Source: CAMCHP01 sp036835325 (GTDB taxonomy: Bacteria > Bacteroidota > Bacteroidia > Flavobacteriales_D > Sanyastnellaceae). Taken from it: 64,000 nt of DNA. Where the stretch lies: the NCBI GenBank assembly GCA_036835325.1, contig DAITMF010000015.1, positions 1-64,000 on the forward strand, read 5' to 3'. Both the position numbers and the translations under genes were made by a program. Positions 32,717 to 41,467 of the stretch are shown here, one piece after another (the stretch's first letter is position 1; each line of letters starts with the position of its first letter). The notes under the pieces are model-generated. The model did no database searches. It worked only from the letters and a program-made list of their open reading frames with translations, and was not told where the DNA came from.

Positions 32717-33439
32717 TCATCCAATGATGATGCTGTAAACCACATTGAACTCTTTATCGTTCTTAAAGTGTTCCTCAGCCAATTCGAGGAGTTCGCGTGC
32801 ATTGGCACGTTCACCGATTTCGTTGAGCATTTCGGCATTGCGAATCACGCCCATTTTGAGCAGTTCGAGTTGCTCTTTGCGGAGATTGGCTACGCCTTGT
32901 TCTTTGAGCAAGTTTTTAGCGTTGTCGTACGATGTGAGTGCGTCTTTCTTCGCCTTCATCATCCATTCGTTGTAGCCGCGCATGAGCCATGCACCCGGGT
33001 CGTTCATGTCGATATCGGTAAGTTGCTTGTACAAGCCTTTGGACTTGGTGTACTTTTCAGAATCGCTTTGCTGTTCAGCTTCTGAAATGGCCGCCACACG
33101 AATTTCGCTTATGAAATCTTGAAATTCGCCCAAGAAAGCATTGTCTTTGTCTTTCTTCCTGAACTTGATCAGGTACTTCACCGCATCTTTGTCGGCTTTC
33201 GGGTATTTCTCTTTGAGTGTGGGGTCATCCATGTTGGCGATTCTAAAAAATGCCATGCTCATGTAGCCATAGGGCAGAGGGTCATTCTTCGTTTTATCGT
33301 CTTCAGTGTACTTAACTGCCTTGTACAGACAGCGCTCGTACTTCTCGTCAACGATGAGCTCCAACAGTTCGTCGTAGTTCTGTGCGTTCGCATTTTGGGC
33401 AGCGAACAAAAACAGGGCCGCAATGTATAGGTACTTCAT
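32717..33439 (-). CDS. Secreted or periplasmic TPR-like protein
   Basis: 240 residues from ATG 33439 (MKYLYIAALFLFAAQNANAQ signal peptide). The mature protein is almost all helical, with repeats of the TPR kind (MSMAFFRIANMDDPTLKEKYPKADKDAVKYL, WLMRGYNEWMMKAKKDALTSYDNAKNLL, ANARELLELAEEHFKNDKEF). Probably a scaffold in the periplasm. No catalytic motif. Monocistronic; a good terminator follows. A TCTTTG-containing box at 33471-33478 may be its promoter. Confidence 0.82.
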   Translation of the reverse strand: MKYLYIAALFLFAAQNANAQNYDELLELIVDEKYERCLYKAVKYTEDDKTKNDPLPYGYMSMAFFRIANMDDPTLKEKYPKADKDAVKYLIKFRKKDKDNAFLGEFQDFISEIRVAAISEAEQQSDSEKYTKSKGLYKQLTDIDMNDPGAWLMRGYNEWMMKAKKDALTSYDNAKNLLKEQGVANLRKEQLELLKMGVIRNAEMLNEIGERANARELLELAEEHFKNDKEFNVVYSIIIG

Positions 33440-33558
33440 AACGCGTTTATCTCTTTTACAGCATCTAATCAAAGACAATGCCGAAATTTACGACATTCCC
33501 AATGGCTAAGCAAAGATGTGCGAAAGTTCGCTCGTTGTGGCAATCCACCTTTTTCTGA

Positions 33559-33582
33559 TTTTCTTTTTTTGGATGGATGGAT
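33559..33582 (+). repeat. Dispersed GGATGGATG/T-tract motif, copy H
   Basis: TTTTCTTTTTTTGG then ATGGATGGATT. The ATG of the helicase (33577) is the second GGATGG unit of the motif. Confidence 0.65.
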
Positions 33583-35988
33583 TACTCCGATGTAAATCAG
33601 TGGTTTGAGTCTAAAGGATGGCGTCCTTTCGCCTTTCAAATGGAGGCGTGGGATGCCGTTGATCGCGGGTTGGATGGTTTGGTCAACGCTCCAACCGGAA
33701 GCGGAAAGTCGTACTCGCTCCTGGTTCCTGCCCTCAAAAAGGCCGCGCAGCATCCTCAGCACCAACTTCAAGTTATTTGGTTAACGCCCATCCGTGCCTT
33801 GGCGAAAGAGATTCATCTCGCAGCCACGCGATTGGCAGAAGGGTGCTCGTTGCCCGTAAGCATAGGTATTCGCACGGGCGATACCTCATCCGCCGATAGG
33901 CGAAAACAAAAAGAAAAGCTACCGAACCTCCTCATAACAACGCCTGAAAGCCTCCATCTTTTGCTGTGTGACAAGCAGCACCGCGAACTGTTTAAGCATG
34001 TAAAAGTGCTGGTTGCCGATGAATGGCATGAGCTCATCGGGTCAAAACGGGGCGTACAAGTTGAACTCGCTGCGGCTTGGATGCGCCGCATTGCACCGCA
34101 ATTGCAAACGTGGGGCATTTCGGCTACCATTGGCAACCTGCATCAAGCCATGGAAGTGCTCACCGGCGTGGCAGGGGCTGCCAAGGGCGTGATCGTGCGC
34201 AGCAATATCGCCAAGAAACTTACGGTGGAAACCCTCATCCCTGAATCGTTTGAGCGCCTGCCGTGGTCGGGCCACATTGGTACCCAACTGGTGAGTCATG
34301 TGGCTCAGGTGATTGAAAATCATACATCTACGTTGGTTTTTACCAATACCCGGGCGCAAAGTGAGATTTGGTACCGCGAACTCATGGAGCACAAGCCTGA
34401 GCTCGCCGGGTTGGTGGCCATGCACCACAGTGCGCTTGACCGCGACCTCAGAAACTGGGTTGAAGATTCCCTGTACGACGGCAAACTGAAGGCCGTTGTG
34501 TGCACCTCAAGCCTCGATTTGGGCGTTGATTTTCGTCCGGTCGACGCGGTAGTACAAATCGGCGGTCCAAAAGGTGTTGCGCGTTTCATTCAGCGTGCCG
34601 GTCGCAGTGGCCACCAGCCCGGAGCAGCCAGTCAGATTTGGTTTTTGCCTACCAATGCACTTGAACTGATTGAAGCAGCTGCGCTGAGAACGGCCATCGA
34701 GCGCGGTTTTGTGGAAGAGCGACTGCCGCTTGTACGCTCGTTTGATGTTTTGGTGCAATTTCTTGTTTCACTCGCCACCGGAGGAGGTTTCGCGCCAAAT
34801 GAAGCCCGCGAAGCGGTTAGCGATACGCATGCTTTCGCATCGATTGACGACGATGAATGGGCGCAATGCCTGCGCTTCATAACAACGGGCGGCAATTCGT
34901 TGGAAGCTTACCAAGAGTACCGAAAGGTGACCGAAATTGACGGTCGTTGGCACATCGCGTCGACCACGCATGCGCGCCGCCACCGCATGTCAGTTGGCAC
35001 CATCGTTGGCGATACCATGGTGCGGGTGAAGTACCGACGCGGGGCGACCATCGGACACGTTGAAGAGTATTTTGCTGCCGGTTTGAACGACGGTGATGCC
35101 TTTTGGTTTGCAGGCCGAAGTTTGGAAGTGCTCTCGTTCAAAGGAACCGAACTGGAGGTGAAGAACACCACCAAGCGTACAGGGAAAATACCCGCGTGGC
35201 AAGGTGGCCGCTTGCCCTTGAGTTCAATGCTTTCTGAGCTGATGCAAGAAAAGGTGACCGATTACCTGAGCGGTGACATCACCGACCGGGAAATGGAGCG
35301 CATTGTGCCGGTTTTCGACCTTCAACAAACGCGGTCGATGTTGCCCAGTTCGTCAGAATTCCTGGTTGAAGTGCTTGAATCAAAAGAAGGTTTTCACGTG
35401 TTTATGTTCCCCTTTGCAGGTCGCCTTGTTCATGAAGGCATGGCCTCATTGGTGGCTTACCGCATTGGTCGTGAACACCCTAGAAGCTTCTCGATGGCGT
35501 TCAACGACTACGGTTTCGAGTTGCTCACTGACCGGAGCTTCCCGATTGATGAGGCCGACGTTCAACGTTGGCTAAGTACCGAAGCCCTCATTTCAGATTT
35601 GCAATCGGCCGTGAATGCAGCCGAGATTGCGCGTCGGAAGTTTCGCGACATTGCCGTTATCGCGGGTTTGGTGTTCCGCGGATACCCCGGAGCGCCAGTG
35701 AAAGACCGGCACCTTCAAATGTCATCGTCGCTGGTGTTTGAGGTGTTTGGAGATTACGATTCTCAGAATCTTTTGTACCGTCAGGCGTTCGATGAAATGT
35801 TGGAGTATCAGCTTGAAATCCGACGGTTTCGTCAGGCCTTGTTGAACATTGATTCGCGTAGAATTTGCATTTCCAGGCCCGAGAAGCCTACACCGCTGGG
35901 CTTTCCGATCATGGTTGATCGTTTGCGCGAACGCATGTCGATGGAACAATTGGAAGACCGCATCGCCCGAATGCAACGTGAAGTGTGA
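33577..35988 (+). CDS. Lhr-type ligase-associated DEXH-box DNA helicase
   Basis: 803-residue superfamily 2 ATP-dependent helicase. Seen: Walker A NAPTGSGKSYSLLVPAL (about 38-54), LTPIRALAKEI (Ia), TTPESLHLLL, DEXH box DEWHELIGSKRG (about 148), SATIGN (III), TNTRAQSEIW, STVVCTSSLDLGVDF-type strand (VVCTSSLDLGVDF), and QRAGRSGHQPG (VI), followed by the C-terminal Lhr domain. In other bacteria this form is encoded with an ATP-dependent DNA ligase, an exonuclease and a phosphoesterase for DNA repair. Those partners are not present in the window, so the gene is solitary here. The start codon lies in a copy of the dispersed motif. Confidence 0.92.
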   Translation: MDYSDVNQWFESKGWRPFAFQMEAWDAVDRGLDGLVNAPTGSGKSYSLLVPALKKAAQHPQHQLQVIWLTPIRALAKEIHLAATRLAEGCSLPVSIGIRTGDTSSADRRKQKEKLPNLLITTPESLHLLLCDKQHRELFKHVKVLVADEWHELIGSKRGVQVELAAAWMRRIAPQLQTWGISATIGNLHQAMEVLTGVAGAAKGVIVRSNIAKKLTVETLIPESFERLPWSGHIGTQLVSHVAQVIENHTSTLVFTNTRAQSEIWYRELMEHKPELAGLVAMHHSALDRDLRNWVEDSLYDGKLKAVVCTSSLDLGVDFRPVDAVVQIGGPKGVARFIQRAGRSGHQPGAASQIWFLPTNALELIEAAALRTAIERGFVEERLPLVRSFDVLVQFLVSLATGGGFAPNEAREAVSDTHAFASIDDDEWAQCLRFITTGGNSLEAYQEYRKVTEIDGRWHIASTTHARRHRMSVGTIVGDTMVRVKYRRGATIGHVEEYFAAGLNDGDAFWFAGRSLEVLSFKGTELEVKNTTKRTGKIPAWQGGRLPLSSMLSELMQEKVTDYLSGDITDREMERIVPVFDLQQTRSMLPSSSEFLVEVLESKEGFHVFMFPFAGRLVHEGMASLVAYRIGREHPRSFSMAFNDYGFELLTDRSFPIDEADVQRWLSTEALISDLQSAVNAAEIARRKFRDIAVIAGLVFRGYPGAPVKDRHLQMSSSLVFEVFGDYDSQNLLYRQAFDEMLEYQLEIRRFRQALLNIDSRRICISRPEKPTPLGFPIMVDRLRERMSMEQLEDRIARMQREV

Positions 35989-36056
35989 TGCCCTTGGGAT
36001 TGTGATTGAGCATGAATTATTGTTGGCAGCCGCCCTCTGGACCAAAAGCAAAATGC

Positions 36057-36064
36057 TACTTTTG
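36057..36064 (+). promoter_or_regulatory. -7 promoter box of the TonB receptor gene
   Basis: TACTTTTG, 17 nt before ATG 36082. The -33 element is weak. Confidence 0.55.
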
Positions 36065-36081
36065 CTGACCTGTAAACCTGA

Positions 36082-38406
36082 ATGAACGTGCAAGTATTCG
36101 TGCGCGCCCTATTCGTAGGGCTATTTATTGTGAATGGAGGATGGATTTTGGCGCAGGCCACCATTCGTGGATTCGTTACCGACAAGTCAACCGGCGAGCC
36201 CGCCATATTTGTGACGGTAAGCCTTGAAGGCACTTCGTACGGAGTTACCACCGATGTAACAGGCTACTACACGCTGTCGAAAATTCCCGCGGGCACCTAT
36301 ACCATCAATGTCAGCTCGGTTGAATTCGAGACCAAAACGCAAACCGTTACCCTTGAAGGAACGAAAGTGGTGACGGTGAACTTCCAAGTATCGCCAAAAG
36401 TTACTGAGCTGCAAGGCGTTGAGATTTCGGCTGAGCAGGCAGAGCGCAAAACCGAAGTGAAAATGTCGGTTGAAACCTTGCGTCCGGTTGACATCAAGCG
36501 CATTCCGTCGTTCGGGGGGCAGCAAGACATCGTTCAGGCGCTTCAGGTATTGCCTGGTTTTGTTTCGACGGGCGACCAAGGCGGGCAGCTTTACATCCGT
36601 GGAGGGTCTCCGGTGCAGAACAAAGTTCTGCTCGACGGTATGATCATTTACAACGCGTTTCACAGCATTGGATTGTTCTCGGTTTTTGATACCGATATTA
36701 TCGCTAACGCGGATGTTTACACCGGTGGCTTTACCGGCGAGTTTGGTGGACGAATCAGTTCGGTGATGGACATCACAACGCGCGATGGAAACAAGAAAGA
36801 ATTCCGCGGGAAGTTTGGCGCATCTCCTTTTGGAGCAAAGCTTTTGTTAGAGGGGCCAATCAAGAAATTGGGTGAAAACGGAGGTGGAATTAGCTACGTG
36901 GTTTCAGCCAAGCGCTCGTACCTCGAGCAAAGTTCAAAGCTGTTTTACAACTACATTGACGATGCCGGCTTGCCATTCAACTTTACCGACATCTATGGAA
37001 AACTGTCGTTCGGTGGCCAAGGCGGAAGCAAGTTCAACTTGTTTGGTTTCAGTTTCAATGACGACGTGCGGTTTCAAGCACTCTCAGACTTAAATTGGTA
37101 CAATGTGGGCGGCGGTATGAACTTTGTGGTTGTGCCTCCCGGGTCGCCTGTACTCATCAGCGGTCAAGCCGCTTTTTCGGAGTACTCGATCAACATTGCC
37201 GAAGAAAACCTCCCTGATCGCACATCAACCATTGGTGGTTTCAATTTCGGACTTGATTTTAAGTACATTCTCGGAGAAGACGACATCAAGTACGGAATCG
37301 AGATTGTAACACTCACCACTGATTTTGAAACCTTCAATCCACTCGGTGTTCGCATTGAACAAGAAGACAGCAACACCGAGCTCGCCGGTTACTTCGCATA
37401 CAAGAAAACCGCCGGGAAGTGGCTCATTCAGCCCAGCTTGCGCTTGCAGTACTACGGATCGTTGTCGTTTCTTTCGCCTGAACCTCGTTTGGGCCTCAAG
37501 TACAACGCTAGCGAAGTGTTTCGTTTGAAAGGTGCCGTAGGACGCTATTCCCAGAACCTCATGCAGGCCAACAGCGACCGCGATGTGGTTAACCTTTTCG
37601 TGGGCTTCTTAACGGCACCACGTGACCTTCAGCGCGAGCTCACTTTACCCGATGGTTCAACCCGCGACATCAATAACAGCCTCCAAACGGCGAACCACTT
37701 TATTTTAGGTTTCGAGTACGATTTTACCGAAAAGTTCAATGTAAACGTCGAAGGGTACATCAAAGATTTCCGGCAGGTCACCAATTTAAACCGCAATAAG
37801 CTGTTCCCAGACAACTTTGCCAACGCTGATGTTCCAGAGGCTTTGCGCAAAGATTACTTGGTTGAAACCGGTATTTCCAATGGGGTTGACTTTCTCTTCA
37901 AGTGGAACGAAAAGCACAGTTCATTTTGGTTGGTGTACTCGCTTGCAAAGGTTAACCGTTGGGACGGATTCATCACCTATGCGCCGGTATTTGACCGTCG
38001 TCACAACGTGAATTTGGTGGTTTCGCAGGCCTTTGGAAAAGACCGCAAATACGAAGTGAGCTGCCGTTGGAACTTGGGTTCAGGGTTCCCGTTCACCCAA
38101 ACACAGGGGTACTTCCAAGCTCCCAACGTTTCGGGTGGAATTGGCGCAGACTTCATCAACACGAACAGTCCTGAACTTGGGGTTGTGTACGGTGAACTCA
38201 ACCAAGGTCGATTGCCGGCATACCACCGACTCGACTTGAACCTACGCCGTACATGGGATTTCAGTCGCCGTGTGAAAATGGAAGCAAACGCCGGTGTAAC
38301 CAACGTTTACAGCCGCGAGAACATCTTCTATTTCAATCGCGTAACGAACGACCGTGTGAATCAATTGCCGATTCTTCCAAGTTTGGGCATCGACATCACG
38401 TTCTAA
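36082..38406 (+). CDS. TonB-dependent outer-membrane receptor with carboxypeptidase-regulatory domain (first)
   Basis: 774 residues. Signal peptide (about 1-25, GGWILAQA), carboxypeptidase-regulatory-like beta domain (about 27-115; GFVTDKSTGEPAIFVTVSLEGTSYGVTTDVTGYYTL), TonB plug (about 140-235; LQVLPGFVSTGDQGGQLYIRGGSPVQNKVLLDGMIIYNAFH) and a 22-strand barrel ending GIDITF with a terminal Phe. This is the non-SusC type, without a SusD lipoprotein beside it, so cargo is probably a metal chelate or peptide, not a polysaccharide; inferred. Stop is 2 bp before the convergent epimerase gene. Confidence 0.92.
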   Translation: MNVQVFVRALFVGLFIVNGGWILAQATIRGFVTDKSTGEPAIFVTVSLEGTSYGVTTDVTGYYTLSKIPAGTYTINVSSVEFETKTQTVTLEGTKVVTVNFQVSPKVTELQGVEISAEQAERKTEVKMSVETLRPVDIKRIPSFGGQQDIVQALQVLPGFVSTGDQGGQLYIRGGSPVQNKVLLDGMIIYNAFHSIGLFSVFDTDIIANADVYTGGFTGEFGGRISSVMDITTRDGNKKEFRGKFGASPFGAKLLLEGPIKKLGENGGGISYVVSAKRSYLEQSSKLFYNYIDDAGLPFNFTDIYGKLSFGGQGGSKFNLFGFSFNDDVRFQALSDLNWYNVGGGMNFVVVPPGSPVLISGQAAFSEYSINIAEENLPDRTSTIGGFNFGLDFKYILGEDDIKYGIEIVTLTTDFETFNPLGVRIEQEDSNTELAGYFAYKKTAGKWLIQPSLRLQYYGSLSFLSPEPRLGLKYNASEVFRLKGAVGRYSQNLMQANSDRDVVNLFVGFLTAPRDLQRELTLPDGSTRDINNSLQTANHFILGFEYDFTEKFNVNVEGYIKDFRQVTNLNRNKLFPDNFANADVPEALRKDYLVETGISNGVDFLFKWNEKHSSFWLVYSLAKVNRWDGFITYAPVFDRRHNVNLVVSQAFGKDRKYEVSCRWNLGSGFPFTQTQGYFQAPNVSGGIGADFINTNSPELGVVYGELNQGRLPAYHRLDLNLRRTWDFSRRVKMEANAGVTNVYSRENIFYFNRVTNDRVNQLPILPSLGIDITF

Positions 38407-38408
38407 GT

Positions 38409-39287
38409 TTACTTGAACAGATTGCTCATTGCTTCATCAACCGTAGGATGAGCAAACGTAAATCCTGCGGTGCGAATTCGCTGTGAACTAACGCGTTGTG
38501 AAGCGAGCACAATGCTGCTCATCCGTCCGAAAAACATCTTCAGCACGAATGCAGGCACAGGAGGGAGGAAGAACGGCTTTTTTAATGCCTTCGCCAACGC
38601 CTTTGATAGTGTTTTGTTGCTTACGGGATGCGGGGCAACAGCGTTGTAAGCCCCGTTCATTGTACCGTTCTTGGCGGCAAAGAGCATCATGGCTACCAAG
38701 TCATCGATGTGAATCCAACTTTGCCAATGGCTGCCATCGCCTACGGCTGACCCCAAACCGAGTTTGAAGAGCGGCAAGAGTTTGCCCAAGGCACCACCGT
38801 CGGGAGAAAGAACAAGACCGATGCGAAGGCAAACCACGCGGTTTCCGTTTTCCGTGGCACGCATGGCAGAGGTTTCCCATGCCTTGACCACATCGGCCAA
38901 GAAACCGCTTGCTGGTTTCGCGGCTTCACTCCATTCTTGATCACCTTCAGCGTAGAGCCCAATTGCGCTAGCAGACACAAGCACGGTTTCGCGGCTTGAC
39001 AGAGCATTGACCACTGCATCGGTAGTATCGGTGCGGCTTTCGAGAATTTCTCGTTTGGCATGTTCGCTCCAGCGTTGTGCAACAGGTGCGCCGGCAAGGT
39101 TAAAAACCACATGTGCTTCGGTCAATGCCTTGCGGCCATCTGGGTTCAATGGCCACGGTTGCACGGTAACACCATGCATTGGTTTCGCTGAGCGCGAAAA
39201 CACGGTTACGTCGTAACCTTCTTTGTGCAAGGCGTTTATGAGTTTCTTCCCTACCAATCCGGTGCCCCCGGTAATGACTGCTTTCAT
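38409..39287 (-). CDS. TIGR01777-family NAD-dependent epimerase
   Basis: 292 residues of the extended-SDR YfcH/TIGR01777 family. Seen: VITGGTGLVGKKLINALHKEGYDVTVFSRS (nucleotide site), the family signature HVVFNLAGAPVAQRWSEHAKREILESRTDTT, SASAIGLYAEG in place of the Tyr motif, LRIGLVLSPDGGALGKLLPLFKLGLGSAVGDGSHWQSWIHIDDLV, and YNAVAPHPVSNKTLSKALAKAL. Role uncertain; no substrate is established for this family. ATG 39287 (MKAVITGG) is chosen over 39326. Confidence 0.93.
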   Translation of the reverse strand: MKAVITGGTGLVGKKLINALHKEGYDVTVFSRSAKPMHGVTVQPWPLNPDGRKALTEAHVVFNLAGAPVAQRWSEHAKREILESRTDTTDAVVNALSSRETVLVSASAIGLYAEGDQEWSEAAKPASGFLADVVKAWETSAMRATENGNRVVCLRIGLVLSPDGGALGKLLPLFKLGLGSAVGDGSHWQSWIHIDDLVAMMLFAAKNGTMNGAYNAVAPHPVSNKTLSKALAKALKKPFFLPPVPAFVLKMFFGRMSSIVLASQRVSSQRIRTAGFTFAHPTVDEAMSNLFK

Positions 39288-39403
39288 GGGTGTTTGAACA
39301 AAAGAGTAAACTGCAAAGTTCTGCAAGCGCAGGTCGTTGTTTCGACTGTTGGCCTTTTTTTTTGCTTTTTTGGCGTATCTTTTCGCTGTAATCTGACCAG
39401 AGT

Positions 39404-41467
39404 ATGACGTTTAGGGGAGTAGCGCAGGGCTTCGGTACTGCATTTGTAGCATTGGGAGTTGCTACGGTGATTCACGCGCAAGATTTGTGCGTTGATGGTC
39501 TTTCAGCCGGTATTTATCCGTGTGAAAATGTTGATTTAATGAGCTTTATGAACAGCCCCGCTTTGGGTGCGGCTGCTTCGGTAGAGTACAATGATATTTG
39601 GGGTTGGACGGATCCGCTGGATGGCAAAGAGTATGTTTTGCTCGGCCGAACTGACGGTACATCGTTTGTTGACATCAGTGACCCACTGAACCCTAACAAT
39701 TTGGGTTTTTTGCCTACGCACACTGTGAATTCGATTTGGCGCGATGTCAAAGTGAACGGCAACTGGGCGTACATTGTGGCTGAGTCAAGCGGGCACGGTA
39801 TGCAGGTGTTCGATCTCACTCGCTTGCGCAATGTGGCCAATCCACCACAAGTGTTTACATCCGATGCGCATTACCCAAACTTCGGCAACGCGCACAACAT
39901 TGTCATCAATGAAGGTGTGGCACGTGCCTATGCTGTGGGGTCAAATACCTTCGGAGGTGGGTTGCACATCGTTAACATTAGCAATCCCCTCAACCCGGTA
40001 ATCATGGGTGACTTTGCTGATGATGGCTACACCCATGATGCGCAAGTTGTAACGTACAACGGGCCTGACGCAGTGTACCAAGGACGTCAAATTGCCTTTT
40101 GCAGCAATGAGAATACCTTGACCATTGTTGATGTCAACAACCCTGTTGACTGCATTCAACTCAGTTCGCAGAGCTATCAGAACGTTGCTTATGCCCACCA
40201 AGGATGGTTAACCGAAGATCACCGGTATTTTTTGTTGGGCGATGAGCTCGATGAAATCAACTTCGGCGGAGGTACACGTACCATCATTTTCGATGTTCAA
40301 GACCTCAACAACCCGGTTGTTATTGGGCAGTTTGTGAGTTCGGTACCTGCGATTGATCATAACATGTACACCAAAGGCAACCTTGTTTACCAATCGAATT
40401 ACCGCGCGGGTTTGCGCATTCTTGACATGGAAAACGTAGCGAGCGGCAGCTTGAATGAAGTGGCGTTTTTCGATGTGTTTCCGGCATCGAACAGCAACCA
40501 GTTCAATGGAAGCTGGAGCAATTACCCGTACTTCGAATCGGGAATTGTAGCCGTTAGCCACATTGAAGAGGGGCTTTTTCTACTTCGTCCGAATTTCTTG
40601 CGCACTGAATTGGTTACCAACCCGCTTTGCCAAGGTGGCAATGCCGTGGTAGACGTGACCATCGTAAGCGGTTTCGACGGCCCGGTTCAACTGAGCGTTT
40701 CAAACGGATTACCGGCCGGCACAACAGCCAACTTTAGTGCGAACAATGTGGGTGCGGGCACGTACCAGTTGTCGCTTTCGAACCTGCCTGCATCGGGCAG
40801 TTACTCCATTGAAGTTTCGGCTGTTGGACCTTCGCAAACTTTCGTCAATTCAGTGGCATTGAACGTTATTGATTGCGGTGCGATTGTGCCAGGTTGTACG
40901 AACCCGGCGGCGCAGAACTTCAATCCTGAAGCGAATTTTGATGACGGGTCTTGCATCATCCCTTGTGTTGATGTCACCCTAAGCCTAACCACTGATTGCT
41001 GGGGAGAAGAAGTTTCATGGCAAATTACGAATGACCAAGGCGCCGTAGTCGCCTCCGTAGCACCGAACACCTACGGTAACCAGCAAACGTTCACGTTTAC
41101 TGAGTGCCTTCCTACAGGTTGCTACACCTTCTCGATATTCGACAGTTTTGGAGACGGTATGGCAGGCTCACTCTATGGGTCATGCGGTGTGGATGGAAAT
41201 TACCAGATGGTCGATGGGGCCGGAAACGTTCTCTTCACCATTGGAGCGGCGAATTACGGCTCGGGCACAACGCACGCGTTCTGTTTGGAGGCCCCTTGTT
41301 TTGCCGATTTTGATCAAGATGGTTTGCGCTCAGTGAACGACATTCTGATTCTCTTGAGTCAGTTTGGTTGCTCTACCAATTGCACAACCGATCTTGACGG
41401 CAACGGACAAATCACAACCGGCGATTTGCTGCTGATGCTTGGGGTTTTCGGTACAGTTTGTCCTTAA
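39404..41467 (+). CDS. Secreted choice-of-anchor B protein with LVIVD repeats and dockerin-like end
   Basis: 687 residues with a signal peptide (to about VIHAQ). About residues 40-400 form a beta-propeller of LVIVD-like repeats (GTSFVDISDPLNPNNLGFLP, GLHIVNISNPLNPVIMGDF, TLTIVDVNNPVDCIQL, RTIIFDVQDLNNPVVIGQF), the choice-of-anchor B form. Then Ig-like domains, a small CTNPAAQNFNPEANFDDGSC module (about 495-515), a beta-sandwich (CYTFSIFDSFGDGM), and a C-terminal pair of calcium-type loops DFDQDGLRSVNDIL and DLDGNGQITTGDLL, as in dockerins. No type IX sorting domain follows, so the EF-hand pair itself is the C-terminus. Stop overlaps the convergent ABC exporter (4 bp). Confidence 0.85.
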   Translation: MTFRGVAQGFGTAFVALGVATVIHAQDLCVDGLSAGIYPCENVDLMSFMNSPALGAAASVEYNDIWGWTDPLDGKEYVLLGRTDGTSFVDISDPLNPNNLGFLPTHTVNSIWRDVKVNGNWAYIVAESSGHGMQVFDLTRLRNVANPPQVFTSDAHYPNFGNAHNIVINEGVARAYAVGSNTFGGGLHIVNISNPLNPVIMGDFADDGYTHDAQVVTYNGPDAVYQGRQIAFCSNENTLTIVDVNNPVDCIQLSSQSYQNVAYAHQGWLTEDHRYFLLGDELDEINFGGGTRTIIFDVQDLNNPVVIGQFVSSVPAIDHNMYTKGNLVYQSNYRAGLRILDMENVASGSLNEVAFFDVFPASNSNQFNGSWSNYPYFESGIVAVSHIEEGLFLLRPNFLRTELVTNPLCQGGNAVVDVTIVSGFDGPVQLSVSNGLPAGTTANFSANNVGAGTYQLSLSNLPASGSYSIEVSAVGPSQTFVNSVALNVIDCGAIVPGCTNPAAQNFNPEANFDDGSCIIPCVDVTLSLTTDCWGEEVSWQITNDQGAVVASVAPNTYGNQQTFTFTECLPTGCYTFSIFDSFGDGMAGSLYGSCGVDGNYQMVDGAGNVLFTIGAANYGSGTTHAFCLEAPCFADFDQDGLRSVNDILILLSQFGCSTNCTTDLDGNGQITTGDLLLMLGVFGTVCP

